Assembly: GCA_963824105.1 (NCBI GenBank)
Contig: CAWGNN010000009.1
Coordinates: 558,001-622,000, forward strand
Direction: 5' to 3'
Source: CAWDVB01 sp963824105
GTDB taxonomy: Bacteria > Actinomycetota > Actinomycetes > Propionibacteriales > Nocardioidaceae
Length of the DNA stretch: 64,000 bases
This document shows, piece after piece, positions 38,714 to 48,005 of this stretch. The notes below the pieces were generated by a model. It ran no database searches, was not told the origin of the DNA, and saw nothing but the letters and a program-made list of their open reading frames with translations. Every line of letters begins with the position of its first letter. Positions within the stretch are counted from its first letter, which is position 1. The position numbers were made by a program, and so were the translations under genes.

Positions 38714-40437
38714 TGGCCGCCGGGACGATTCGCCGGGTCAGCGGCCCGCTTATCGAGGCCGAGAACCTCGCCCCTGCCTCGATGTCGGAGCTGGTCTCGT
38801 TGGGGGCCGCCTCGCTCGCGGGCGAGATCGTCGCCCTACGTGACGGGATCGTCACCATCCAGGCCTACGAGTCGACGAGCGGCTTGAAGCCCGGCGACCC
38901 CGTCGTGGCCCAGGGCCAGCCGTTGTCGGTGACGCTCGGGCCCTGGCTCCTCGGTGGCATCTTCGACGGACTGCTTCGACCGCTCTCGCACGCCGATGTG
39001 TGGCTGCGACCCGGCGAGTCCGGAGGGTTTGGTGAGGATTCCTGGCAGTTCACCCCGTCCGAGCACGTGGCCGTCGGTGACCGGGTCGGGCCCGGCGATG
39101 TCCTCGGCAGCATCTCGACCGGTGGACCGCTCGCATTGCCGGTCCTGGTTCCTCCCGGCGCCGAAGGATCGGTGGACCGCCTCGTCGGAGAGGGCACGTA
39201 CGCCGCGAGCGAGGAGCTCGCAAGGATCGGCGACGTCACCGTCACTGCGGCGAGCCGGTGGCCGGTCCGCCAGCCCCGCCCGAGCGCTGCTCGGCTCCCC
39301 GCGAGCGAGCCTCTGTTCACCGGGCAGCGAGTGGTTGACCTCCTCTTCCCGGTGTCCAAGGGAGGCACGGCCAGCGTCCCGGGTGGGTTCGGCACCGGCA
39401 AGACCGTGCTGCTCCAGCAGATCGCCAAGTGGTGCGACGCGGACGTGATCGTCTACGTCGGGTGCGGCGAGCGAGGGAACGAGATGGCTGACGTGATCAG
39501 CGAGCTTGCCGAGCTCGTCGATCCGCGCACCGGCGGTCGGTTGTCGGAACGCACGGTCGTGGTTGCCAACACCTCCAACATGCCGTTGATGGCGCGCGAA
39601 GCCAGCGTGTATACCGGCGTCACCGTCGCCGAGTACTTCCGTGACATGGGATTCCACGCCACCGTGATCGCCGACTCGACCTCGCGCTGGGCGGAGGCGT
39701 TGCGCGAGCTTGCCTCTCGCACCGGGGTGCTCCCCGCCGAAGAGGGCTACCCGGCCAACCTCTCCTCATCTCTTGCGGCTTTCTACGAGCGAGCCGGACT
39801 GGTCGAGACGCTGGGAGGTCGTTCCGGCTCGGTCACCGTGATCGGTGCGGTTTCTCCCCCGGGAGGAGACTTCACCGAGCCGGTCACCACGCAGACCGAG
39901 CGGTTCGTCCGGTGCCGGTGGACGCTCGACCACGATCTGGCTTACGCGCGCCACTACCCGGCGGTGTCGTGGACCGGGTCGTTCTCCCGGGACGACGCCG
40001 CGCTCGGAGCGTGGCACGTCCGGGCCGGTGATCCCGGCTGGGCCCGCCGCCGTGGACAGGTCTCGTCGATGCTCGCCGAGTCCGATCGGCTCGCCGAGCT
40101 CGCCGAGCTCGTGGGGGTCGCGGCGCTGCCGGGCCACGAGCGCGTGGTGATGCTGGTGGGGAGGCTGCTCCGCGAAGCGGTCCTGCAGCAGAGCGCCATG
40201 AGCGACAACGACGCCGCCTGCGGCGCCGGTAAGGCCGCGGCCCTGGCCGATGGCGTGTTGACCGTTGCTGACCGCTGTCAGCAGCTGGTCGGTGCGGGCG
40301 TGCCCGCCGCAACGCTCGAGGAGATCGACTACGGCCCGCTGATCAGGGCCCGAGACGAGCTCGAGCGCGACGACGTCGACGGTGTGCGAGGACGAGTCGA
40401 CCAGGTGCTCGCCCGGCTCGAGGAGCTGGCGCCATGA
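38713..40437 (+). CDS. atpA: V-type ATPase catalytic subunit A
   Basis: The 574-aa product is the ATP-hydrolysing subunit. It has the non-homologous insert after residue 110, FTGQRVVDLLFPVSKGGTASVPG leading to Walker A GGFGTGKT at 224-231, and YVGCGERGNEM near 254. ADSTSRWAEALRE follows near 318. These mark it as V/A-type, not F-type alpha or beta. Three copies alternate with subunit B in the head. The start overlaps the E stop, and B starts 4 bp before its end. Confidence 0.94.
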   Translation: MAAGTIRRVSGPLIEAENLAPASMSELVSLGAASLAGEIVALRDGIVTIQAYESTSGLKPGDPVVAQGQPLSVTLGPWLLGGIFDGLLRPLSHADVWLRPGESGGFGEDSWQFTPSEHVAVGDRVGPGDVLGSISTGGPLALPVLVPPGAEGSVDRLVGEGTYAASEELARIGDVTVTAASRWPVRQPRPSAARLPASEPLFTGQRVVDLLFPVSKGGTASVPGGFGTGKTVLLQQIAKWCDADVIVYVGCGERGNEMADVISELAELVDPRTGGRLSERTVVVANTSNMPLMAREASVYTGVTVAEYFRDMGFHATVIADSTSRWAEALRELASRTGVLPAEEGYPANLSSSLAAFYERAGLVETLGGRSGSVTVIGAVSPPGGDFTEPVTTQTERFVRCRWTLDHDLAYARHYPAVSWTGSFSRDDAALGAWHVRAGDPGWARRRGQVSSMLAESDRLAELAELVGVAALPGHERVVMLVGRLLREAVLQQSAMSDNDAACGAGKAAALADGVLTVADRCQQLVGAGVPAATLEEIDYGPLIRARDELERDDVDGVRGRVDQVLARLEELAP

Positions 40438-41825
40438 CCAGCGGCTGGGGACAGGTCGAGTACCAGGGGGTCGCCGAGGTGCGGGGGCCGCTCCTCGTCG
40501 TCAAGGGAGTCGACGCAGTGGGGTGGGACGAGGCCGTCGAGATCCACACCGGCTCCGGGGCGCCCCGCGCCGGCCTGGTGCTGGAAGTGGACCGAGATCT
40601 GGCCGTCGTCCAAGTCTTCGAGGGCACCAATGGTGTGGACCCCGAGCGCACGGCCGTGCGGTTCGCCGGGCGGCCGATCGAGGTGCCGGTCGGCTCGGAC
40701 TGGCTGGGGCGGGTGTGCAACGGCCGTGGCGATCCCCGGGACGGGGGTCCGCCCATCCTCGGGACCGAGACCCGCCCGGTGTCGGGCTACCCGATCAACC
40801 CCACGTGGCGCGAACCCCCGCGAGACCCGGTGCTGACCGGCATCTCCGCGATCGACGCGCTGACCACCTTGGTGCGTGGCCAGAAGCTGCCCGTGTTCTC
40901 CGTCGCCGGGCTGCCACATCTCGAGATGGCCACCCAGATCGCCGCGCAGTCGTCGGTGGCCGGCGAGGAGTTCGCGGTGGTTTTCGCCGGCATGGGGCTC
41001 ACCCACGCAGACGCCGAGTTCGTCCAGGACGCGCTCGAGGCCCGGTCCGCGGCGGGAGATCTCGCGCTCTTGGTCAACACGGCCGACGAACCGGTGATCG
41101 AGCGGATCCTGACGCCCCGGATTGCGCTGACCGTCGCCGAGCACCTCGCCTTCGAGCAGGGCCGGCACGTCCTGGTGGTCATGGCCGACATGACCAGCTA
41201 CGCCGAGGCGGTCCGCGAGGTCTCCTCGGTGCGCAGCGAGATCCCCGCTCGTCGCGCCTACCCCGGCTACCTGTACAGCGACCTGGCCTCGCTCTACGAA
41301 CGCTGCGGCCGGATCCGGGGGCGGCCGGGATCGGTGACGGTCCTCCCCGTGCTCACCATGCCTGGCGGAGACATGACGCACCCCGTGCCGGACCTGACCG
41401 GCTACATCACCGAGGGGCAGATCGTGCTGTCCCCCGACGTGCAGGCTCGCGGCGTCTACCCGCCCATGGAGCCCCTTGCGTCACTGTCGCGACTGATGCG
41501 GCACGGAGCCGGGCCGGGCCGGACCCGGGACGATCACCTCGACCTGGCGGCACAGGTGCTCGCCGCCCTGGCTCGGGCGCGGAAGGCCCACGAGCTCGCC
41601 GAGCTGTTGGGTGTGATGTCCCTCAGCTCCACCGACCAGAGCTACCTCGACTTCGAGAAGGCGCTGGAGAGCCGACTGCTCAACCAGGGTCGTGACGAGC
41701 TGCGCACCCTGGACGAGACGCTCGACCTGGCCTGGGCGGCACTGGGCGTCCTGCCTCGCCGCGAGCTCGCCGGAATGCCACCGGAGATGGTTGCGGCGCA
41801 CCTCCGGGAGGGTGGCGCCCGATGA
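40434..41825 (+). CDS. atpB: V-type ATPase subunit B
   Basis: The 463-aa product is the non-catalytic head subunit. LVRGQKLPVFSVAGLPHLEMATQIA near residues 145-169 replaces the P-loop, and DMTSYAEAVREVSSVRSEIPARRAYPGYLY follows. The length is typical of the family. It overlaps A and D by 4 bp each (ATGA), so stoichiometric translation is likely. Confidence 0.94.
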   Translation: MTSGWGQVEYQGVAEVRGPLLVVKGVDAVGWDEAVEIHTGSGAPRAGLVLEVDRDLAVVQVFEGTNGVDPERTAVRFAGRPIEVPVGSDWLGRVCNGRGDPRDGGPPILGTETRPVSGYPINPTWREPPRDPVLTGISAIDALTTLVRGQKLPVFSVAGLPHLEMATQIAAQSSVAGEEFAVVFAGMGLTHADAEFVQDALEARSAAGDLALLVNTADEPVIERILTPRIALTVAEHLAFEQGRHVLVVMADMTSYAEAVREVSSVRSEIPARRAYPGYLYSDLASLYERCGRIRGRPGSVTVLPVLTMPGGDMTHPVPDLTGYITEGQIVLSPDVQARGVYPPMEPLASLSRLMRHGAGPGRTRDDHLDLAAQVLAALARARKAHELAELLGVMSLSSTDQSYLDFEKALESRLLNQGRDELRTLDETLDLAWAALGVLPRRELAGMPPEMVAAHLREGGAR

Positions 41826-42445
41826 CCGGTTTCCGCTCGATGCCACCCGGTCGTGCGGGGCGGGTCTGGCTGCAGCGCCGACTGACGCTGGCGGAGGCAT
41901 CGGCCACGCTGCTCGAGCAGAAGCTCAAGGTGCTGCGCACCGAGGAGAGCCACTATCGGCTGCTCGCCCAGCGGACCGGTGAGGAGTGGGACGAGGCGTG
42001 CCGGTCGGCGGAGACCGCGCTCCTGCGAGCCGCCCTGATCGGTGGTCAACGCGGGCTGCGCGCCGGTGTGGACGGGCAGCCCGCCCAGGTCACGGTGACC
42101 TGGGCGATCAAGATGGGGACCCGCCACCCCGAGAGCGCCACCTGTTCCTGGCCGGAGGGGGACTCCGATGTCGCGGGACTACCGGATGTCGCCGTGGTCG
42201 GCGCTCGAGGGCTCCTCCGCGAGGCCGCAACCGCCGCGGTGCGCCATGCTGCCGCGTCCGAGGCGCACTCCGCGATCAGCCGGGAAATGGCCCTCACCTC
42301 CCACCGGCTCCGCGCGGTGGAGGACCGGTGGCTGCCCAGACTGACCGAGTCACTGCGGGTCCTCGACCTTGCTCTTGACGAGAGCGAGCGGGCTGAGGGT
42401 GCTCGGCTGCGCTGGGCCCGGGCGGCTCTGAACAAAGGACGGTGA
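41822..42445 (+). CDS. atpD: V-type ATPase central-shaft subunit D
   Basis: The 207-aa product has the long N- and C-terminal helices of subunit D (LLEQKLKVLRTEE near 31-43, and the terminal helices from about 150). It is the rotating shaft inside the A3B3 head. It is the last ATPase gene and overlaps the universal stress gene by 4 bp. Confidence 0.86.
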   Translation: MTGFRSMPPGRAGRVWLQRRLTLAEASATLLEQKLKVLRTEESHYRLLAQRTGEEWDEACRSAETALLRAALIGGQRGLRAGVDGQPAQVTVTWAIKMGTRHPESATCSWPEGDSDVAGLPDVAVVGARGLLREAATAAVRHAAASEAHSAISREMALTSHRLRAVEDRWLPRLTESLRVLDLALDESERAEGARLRWARAALNKGR

Positions 42446-42867
42446 GTGGAGTGATCCGACGCATCTTGGCAGCGGTAGATGACTCGCCCGCGGGGCTGCG
42501 TGCGGCAAGGGACGCGATCGACCTCGCCGTGCTTGCGCATGCTTCCCTGCGCGTGGTGCATGTCGTCGCGGAGGCAGCCGAGACGCCGCCCTCAACCACG
42601 GGGTCTCCGGGAGCGTCCGGGCAGGAGCTGCTCGACTACGTGCTCCGGTTCGCCGAGCCCGTCGGCGTCAACGCGCAGAGCTTCCTGCTCCACGGCTATC
42701 CCGGTGAGCAGATCCTGCGGGCCGCCCGGGAGTGGTCGGCCGACATGATCGTCATCGGACGGCGGGACACCGGTGGGGCGGGAGAGCCCTACGTAGGTGG
42801 CGAGACCCGTGAGGTACTCGAGTTCTCTGAGTGCCCGGTCCTGGTGGTGCCGCGCCGGTTGGGGTGA
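42442..42867 (+). CDS. Universal stress protein (UspA family)
   Basis: The 141-aa product has the Usp fold. ILAAVDDSPAGLRAARDAIDLA opens the chain. An ATP-site-like segment GRRDTGGAGEPYVGGETREVLEFSECPVLVVP closes it, close to the GxxGxxxxxxxG-S/T pattern. It probably senses or binds nucleotides. It is translationally coupled to subunit D (GTGA overlap), so it belongs to the ATPase operon. A GTG at 42451 is an alternative start. Confidence 0.85.
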   Translation: MSGVIRRILAAVDDSPAGLRAARDAIDLAVLAHASLRVVHVVAEAAETPPSTTGSPGASGQELLDYVLRFAEPVGVNAQSFLLHGYPGEQILRAAREWSADMIVIGRRDTGGAGEPYVGGETREVLEFSECPVLVVPRRLG

Positions 42868-42963
42868 AGACCGGCCTCAAGGACTGACTCTGGTCCCGGT
42901 AAGAGGGGACTCGTGCCGCATGGGATGTGAGGGCATGGCGACTACGGTCAAGGAGGAGGTGCG

Positions 42964-43545
42964 ATGTTCTCAGTCCGGATTCACGGCAGAGGCGGCCAGG
43001 GAGCTGTGACCGCAGCCGAGATGCTCTCGGTCGCGGCGTTCACAGAGGGGCGTCACGCGCAGGCGTTCCCCACCTTCGGGTCGGAGCGGACCGGGGCGCC
43101 GGTCGTGGCATTCTGCCGGATCGACGACCGACAGATCAGGCTCCGTGAGCCGATCTCCAACCCCGATGCGCTGATCGTCCAGGACCCGACGCTGATCTAT
43201 CAGGTCAACCTCTTCGGAGGCATGGACCCCAGCGGGTTCCTGCTGGTGAACACCTCCAAGGCCTTGGACGAGCTGGGACTGGGCGACATGGTGACCTCCT
43301 ACGACCCGCACCGTGCGATGGCCGTTCCCGCCACGGAGCTGGCCCGCGAGCACCTGGGTCGGCCGTTGCCCAACGCGGCTCTCCTCGGTGCGTTCGCGGC
43401 GCTCACCGGGCAGGTGTCGCTGGAGTCAGTGACGCGGGCGATCCTGCAGCGCTTCTCCGGCACGGTCGGGGAGGGCAACGCCAAGGCAGCGGAGGCGGCC
43501 CACGCGCACGTCCAGGAGACGCTGAGGAGTCTTGCTGATGCTTGA
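42964..43545 (+). CDS. 2-oxoacid:ferredoxin oxidoreductase, gamma subunit
   Basis: The 193-aa product begins FSVRIHGRGGQGAVTAAEML, the gamma-domain signature of pyruvate/2-oxoacid:acceptor oxidoreductases. FPTFGSERTGAPV follows near 37-49 and NAALLGAF near 135. With the alpha and beta subunits it oxidatively decarboxylates a 2-oxoacid to an acyl-CoA. It is the first gene of a four-gene set, with a strong AAGGAGGAGG site, 96 bp after the stress-protein gene. The alpha gene overlaps it by 8 bp. Confidence 0.92.
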   Translation: MFSVRIHGRGGQGAVTAAEMLSVAAFTEGRHAQAFPTFGSERTGAPVVAFCRIDDRQIRLREPISNPDALIVQDPTLIYQVNLFGGMDPSGFLLVNTSKALDELGLGDMVTSYDPHRAMAVPATELAREHLGRPLPNAALLGAFAALTGQVSLESVTRAILQRFSGTVGEGNAKAAEAAHAHVQETLRSLADA

Positions 43546-44800
43546 GCAGATCGAAGGTTCGCAAGCCGTCGCGCACGCCGTTCAGGTGTGCCGGCCCGAG
43601 GTCATCGCCGCCTACCCCATCTCGCCACAGACCCACATCGTCGAGTCGCTCTCGGACCGGGTTCGCACAGGCGACCTGCAGGGGTGCGAGTACATGATGG
43701 TCGAGTCGGAGTTCGGGGCGATGTCGGCCTGCATCGGTGCGTCGGGCGCGGGTGCCCGCGCCTACACCGCAACCTCGTCCCAGGGCCTGCTCTTCATGGC
43801 GGAGGCCCTTTTCAATGCCTCCGGGCTCGGGCTGCCGATCGTGATGACCATCGCCAACCGCGCCCTTGGCGCCCCGATCAACATCTGGAACGACCACTCC
43901 GACTCGATGGCGATGCGTGACTCCGGATGGATCCAGCTCTTCGCGGAGTCCAACCAGGAGGCGGTCGATCTGCACATCCAGGCGTTCAAGCTGGCCGAGA
44001 AGCTCTCGGTGCCGGTGATGGTCTGCATGGACGGCTATGTGCTCACCCACGCCGTCGAGCAGGTCGATCTGCCCTCACAGGAGGGGGTGGACGCGTTCCT
44101 CCCGGCGTTCCAGCCGCGTCAGATGCTTGACCCCGATGACCCGGTGACCATCGGCACGATGGTCGGACCGGAGGCGTTCTCCGAGGTCAAGTACCTCATG
44201 CACGCCAAGCAGATAGCGGCTCTCGACGAGATCCCTCGCATCGCCGAGGAGTTCAAGGAGCAGTTCGGTCGAGACTCCGGAGGGCTGGTGCGTCCGTACC
44301 GCGCCGACGACGCGGAGACGATCGTCGTGGCGCTGGGCTCGGTGCTCGGGACGATCGAGGAGGTCGTGGACTCCATGCGCGAGGAGGGGACGCCGATCGG
44401 AGCGCTGGCGATCTCCTGCTTCCGGCCCTGGCCGCTGGAGGAGGTTCGCGCCGCGCTGCAGCATGCCAAGCGCGTCGTCGTCGTCGAGCGGGCTTTCGCC
44501 GTCGGCGTGGGTGGGATCGTCGGGCAGAACGTCCGGCTAGCGCTCTCCGGCCTTCCGGTCGAGGTCTACGACGTCGTGGCCGGCCTCGGCGGCAGGGCGA
44601 TCACCCAGGCATCTCTTCGTGGGCTCTTCGACGACGTAGTGGCGGGCCGGATGGAGATGAGGAAGCTGCACTTCCTTGACCTCGACGTCTCCCTCGTCGA
44701 GCGCGAGCTCGCTCGAGAGCACCAAGGCATCCGCACCGGTCCGCACGCCGAGAACATGCTGCGGGACCTGGGCACCGTGGCTTCCGGACCCTTCTCCTGA
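43538..44800 (+). CDS. 2-oxoacid:ferredoxin oxidoreductase, alpha subunit
   Basis: The 420-aa product has the PorA pattern: GSQAVAHAVQVCRPEVIAAYPISPQT near residues 7-32 (pyrimidine domain), EFGAMSACIGASGAGARAYTATSSQGL near 60-86, and a transketolase C-terminal-like domain. It holds the substrate site. The substrate may be pyruvate or an aromatic 2-oxoacid such as phenylglyoxylate. The ATG at 43538 with GAGGAG upstream is preferred over the TTG six bases earlier. Confidence 0.92.
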   Translation: MLEQIEGSQAVAHAVQVCRPEVIAAYPISPQTHIVESLSDRVRTGDLQGCEYMMVESEFGAMSACIGASGAGARAYTATSSQGLLFMAEALFNASGLGLPIVMTIANRALGAPINIWNDHSDSMAMRDSGWIQLFAESNQEAVDLHIQAFKLAEKLSVPVMVCMDGYVLTHAVEQVDLPSQEGVDAFLPAFQPRQMLDPDDPVTIGTMVGPEAFSEVKYLMHAKQIAALDEIPRIAEEFKEQFGRDSGGLVRPYRADDAETIVVALGSVLGTIEEVVDSMREEGTPIGALAISCFRPWPLEEVRAALQHAKRVVVVERAFAVGVGGIVGQNVRLALSGLPVEVYDVVAGLGGRAITQASLRGLFDDVVAGRMEMRKLHFLDLDVSLVERELAREHQGIRTGPHAENMLRDLGTVASGPFS

Positions 44801-44812
44801 GCGAGGCAATAG

Positions 44813-45811
44813 ATGGCGTACCAAGAGATCAAGCTCTACCAGGTCGGCACGTTCGTCGCCGGCAACCGGCTCCTCGACCCCGAGCAGCGCTCGGTGCAAG
44901 CGCGGATGGGGCGGTCGAACAGCATCACCTCGGGCCACCGGGCGTGTCAGGGGTGCGGTGAGGCACTCGGCGCCCGCTTCGTCCTCGACGCGGCGATGCG
45001 TGCCACCGACGGGAAGATGATCGCGGTCAACTCGACGGGTTGCCTGGAGGTCTTCTCCACGCCGTATCCGGAGTCGTCGTGGCAGGTTCCATGGCTGCAC
45101 TCCCTGTTCGGAAACGGCCCCGCGGTGGCGGCCGGCGCCGCTGCGGCGCTGAAGGCCAAGGGACGCGAGGACATCCGGGTGGTCGGCCAGGCCGGGGACG
45201 GTGGCACCGTCGACATCGGGTTCGGGACGTTGTCGGGCATGTTCGAGCGGAACGACGACGTGTTGTTCGTCTGCTACGACAACGGCGGCTACATGAACAC
45301 CGGCGTGCAGCGCTCCAGCGCGACCCCCGCAGGGGCGCGGACCGCCAACACCAAGGCTCTCGGCGAGGAGCCCGGCAACGCGTTCGGGCAGGGCAAGTTC
45401 GTCCCCCGGATCGCGATGGCGCACGACATCCCCTACGTCGCGACCGCCACCGTCGCAGACCTGCGTGACCTGGAGTACAAGGTCGAGAAGGCGATGAGCT
45501 TCCACGGTGCCCGCTATCTCCACGTCTTGGTCCCCTGCCCGCTCGGCTGGGGCGCCCAGCCGTCGGAGACGATCAAGCTGGCCCGGCTGGCGAAGGAGAC
45601 CGGGCTCTTCCCCGTCTTCGGAGCGGAGCACGGTGAGGTCACCGAGGTTTCGAAGATCCGCAGTAAGCAGCCGGTCGAGGAGTATCTGCGCCCGCAGAAG
45701 CGGTACGCGCACCTCTTCGGAGACCCCGGTCGACCGGACCTGTTGGCCCGCTTGCAGCAGGAGGCCGACAAGAACATCGCCCGCTACGGACTCGTGGAGG
45801 AGGACGCCTGA
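44813..45811 (+). CDS. 2-oxoacid:ferredoxin oxidoreductase, beta subunit
   Basis: The 332-aa product is a PorB subunit. Four cluster cysteines lie in GHRACQGCGE (near 41-50), NSTGCLEV (near 68-75) and LVPCPLGW (near 241-248). The thiamine-diphosphate motif is GDGGTVDIGFG near 127, followed by NGGYMNTGVQRS. It binds ThDP and one 4Fe-4S cluster and passes electrons onward. It lies 12 bp after alpha, and its stop overlaps the next gene by one base (TGATG). Confidence 0.92.
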   Translation: MAYQEIKLYQVGTFVAGNRLLDPEQRSVQARMGRSNSITSGHRACQGCGEALGARFVLDAAMRATDGKMIAVNSTGCLEVFSTPYPESSWQVPWLHSLFGNGPAVAAGAAAALKAKGREDIRVVGQAGDGGTVDIGFGTLSGMFERNDDVLFVCYDNGGYMNTGVQRSSATPAGARTANTKALGEEPGNAFGQGKFVPRIAMAHDIPYVATATVADLRDLEYKVEKAMSFHGARYLHVLVPCPLGWGAQPSETIKLARLAKETGLFPVFGAEHGEVTEVSKIRSKQPVEEYLRPQKRYAHLFGDPGRPDLLARLQQEADKNIARYGLVEEDA

Positions 45812-47439
45812 TGGAGAAGCCGTTCGCGATCACCCTGGACGTCGCCACCAGCAAGGCGAACAAGACCGGGTCGTGGCGCACCGAGCGCGCCGTCTACGTG
45901 GACTCCATGCCGCCGTGCAACAACGCCTGTCCGGCCGGCGAGAACATCCAGTCCTGGCTCTATGAGGCCGAGGAGGGCGGGGAAGCCTACGAGCGCGCCT
46001 GGCGCCGGATCATGGAGGAGAATCCCTTCCCCGCGATCATGGGCCGGGTCTGCTACCACCCGTGCCAGGACGTCTGCAACCGAGGCGACCTCGACGAGGC
46101 GGTCGGCATCAACTCGGTCGAGCGGTTCCTCGGCGACGAGGCGCTGCGCGAGGGCTGGTCGGTGTCGGTGGACGTGCCGCGTTCGGGCAAGCGGGTGCTG
46201 GTGATCGGCGCCGGTCCCTCCGGCCTCTCCGCGGCGTACCACCTGGCCCGTCGCGGTCACGAGGTCACCATCAAGGAGTCCGGTCCGCTGGCCGGAGGCA
46301 TGATGCGGTGGGGCATTCCGCGCTACCGACTCGGCCGAGACATCCTCGACGCCGAGGTGCAGCGGATCCTTGACCTCGGTGTGCACCTGGAGCTCGAGTC
46401 GAAGGTCACCGACCTGCCCGCGCTGGCCGAGCAGTTCGACGCGACCTTCCTCGCGGTCGGCGCCCAGCTCGGCAAACGCGCCTACATCCCGGCCGGCTCC
46501 GCGTCCCACGTGGTCGACGCGGTGAGCATGCTGCACGGCGTGGAGGAGGGGGAGAAGCCGTTGCTGGGGCGCAGGGTCGCGGTGTACGGCGGCGGCAACA
46601 CCGCGATGGACGCCGCCCGCACGGCCAAGCGACTGGGCGCCGACGAGGCGATCGTCGTCTACCGCCGCAACAAGGACCGGATGCCCGCCCACGAGTCGGA
46701 GTTCATGGAGGCCGAGGAGGAGGGCGTGGTCTTCAAGTGGCTGACCACGATCACCCAGGTGGACCAAGGTTCGCTGCGCATCGAGAAGATGGAGCTCGAC
46801 GACACCGGGTTCCCCCAACCCACCGGCGAGTACGAGGAGCTCGAAGCCGACTCGCTCGTCCTTGCTCTCGGGCAGGAGGCCGATCTGTCCCTGCTCGAGG
46901 GCGTTGAGGGACTCGTCGTCGAGGACGGGGTCCTCCAGGTCGGGCCGGACATGATGACCGGACACCCGGGCATCTTCGCCGGAGGTGACATGGTCCCCTT
47001 CGAGCGCTCGGTGACGGTTGCCGTCGGACACGGCAAGAAGGCCGCGAAGAACATCGACGACTACCTGGCCGGACGGGCGCACCAGGTGAAGGCTGTGTCT
47101 GGCATCGCGACGTTCGACACTCTCAACACGTGGTACTACTCCGACGCGTCTCGCAGCCACCGGCCGCAGCTGGAGCGGGCCCGCCGGGAGTCGACCTTCG
47201 ACGAGGTCGTCCTCGGTCTCGACGAGGGTACGGCGCTGTACGAGGCGCGTCGGTGCATGTCCTGCGGCAACTGCTTCAGCTGTGACAACTGCTACGGAGT
47301 CTGCCCGGACAACGCGGTGATCAAGCTTGGCCGGCCGGGGGAGAAGTACCTGATCGACCTCGACTACTGCAAGGGCTGTGGCCTGTGCGCCGCCGAGTGT
47401 CCGGCCGGAGCGATCAAGATGGTCCCCGAGGAGATCTGA
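45811..47439 (+). CDS. NAD(P)H flavoprotein fused to a ferredoxin domain (GltD-like)
   Basis: The 542-aa product has three parts. The first is an N-terminal iron-sulfur helix bundle (Cys36, 40, 81, 85, 89) as in GltD. The second is a two-dinucleotide flavoprotein core, with GAGPSG at 133-138 for FAD and GGGNTAMDAAR near 267 for NAD(P). The third is a C-terminal ferredoxin with cysteine clusters at 482-498 and 520-530. It probably replaces the separate delta ferredoxin and carries electrons from the oxidoreductase to NAD(P)+. The N-terminal cysteines also follow the GltD plan. A comparable separate flavoprotein occurs in phenylglyoxylate dehydrogenase. Confidence 0.87.
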   Translation: MEKPFAITLDVATSKANKTGSWRTERAVYVDSMPPCNNACPAGENIQSWLYEAEEGGEAYERAWRRIMEENPFPAIMGRVCYHPCQDVCNRGDLDEAVGINSVERFLGDEALREGWSVSVDVPRSGKRVLVIGAGPSGLSAAYHLARRGHEVTIKESGPLAGGMMRWGIPRYRLGRDILDAEVQRILDLGVHLELESKVTDLPALAEQFDATFLAVGAQLGKRAYIPAGSASHVVDAVSMLHGVEEGEKPLLGRRVAVYGGGNTAMDAARTAKRLGADEAIVVYRRNKDRMPAHESEFMEAEEEGVVFKWLTTITQVDQGSLRIEKMELDDTGFPQPTGEYEELEADSLVLALGQEADLSLLEGVEGLVVEDGVLQVGPDMMTGHPGIFAGGDMVPFERSVTVAVGHGKKAAKNIDDYLAGRAHQVKAVSGIATFDTLNTWYYSDASRSHRPQLERARRESTFDEVVLGLDEGTALYEARRCMSCGNCFSCDNCYGVCPDNAVIKLGRPGEKYLIDLDYCKGCGLCAAECPAGAIKMVPEEI

Positions 47440-47557
47440 CCCGGCCTCCGACCCGGGGAGCTTCGGGCCGGTGCCGTACCACCGTGTCGGCCCACCCTTG
47501 CCGTGAGACCTGGACAAGACCAGAATCGGTAGGCGGTTCTCCCGCGAGGAGGTGGCC

Positions 47558-47989
47558 ATGCCGGTGGCATCGCGGACCATCAGGATCAATCGCCCCTGTG
47601 AGGACGTCTTCGCCTTCTTCACCGACGTGAGGAATGACCGGGTCTGGCGCCCCCATCTGGTGACGGCCGACGGCCCGTCGAAGCCGCGGGCCGGCTCGCT
47701 CATCCATGAGACGTTCGCCGGCCCAGGGCATCGCGAGGTTCCGGCGGATATCCGAGTGACCGTCTGCGAGCCGCCCGAGCGCTACGCATTCGAGGTGCTC
47801 AACGGGCCGGTGCGTCCGCACTGTCAGTTCGTCTTCAGCCGGGCCGATGGCGGCACCGATGTGACCTTGCGTCTGACTGCCGAGGTTGGCGGGATCAAGG
47901 GCCTCTTCACCCGCGCTGCCGTCCGGAGGGCGCTGGAGGCCGAGGTGGCAGGGCTCGACCTGGTGAAGGAGACCCTCGAGACCGGCTGA
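47558..47989 (+). CDS. SRPBCC family protein
   Basis: The 143-aa product fits the START/Bet v1-like SRPBCC fold. It opens RTIRINRPCEDVFAFFTDVRND, has a central PPERYAFEVLNGP segment and a long C-terminal helix. Members bind hydrophobic ligands. No specific ligand is evident. The ATG at 47558 is favoured, six bases after GAGGAGG. It lies after the oxidoreductase cluster but 118 bp away, so cotranscription is unsure. It is convergent with the serpin gene. Confidence 0.8.
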   Translation: MPVASRTIRINRPCEDVFAFFTDVRNDRVWRPHLVTADGPSKPRAGSLIHETFAGPGHREVPADIRVTVCEPPERYAFEVLNGPVRPHCQFVFSRADGGTDVTLRLTAEVGGIKGLFTRAAVRRALEAEVAGLDLVKETLETG

Positions 47990-48005
47990 AGCCGCGCCGG
48001 AGGAC

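Noticed and set aside
45784..47703. 639-aa minus-strand open frame
   Set aside because: It mirrors the flavoprotein-ferredoxin fusion gene and has no recognisable domain.
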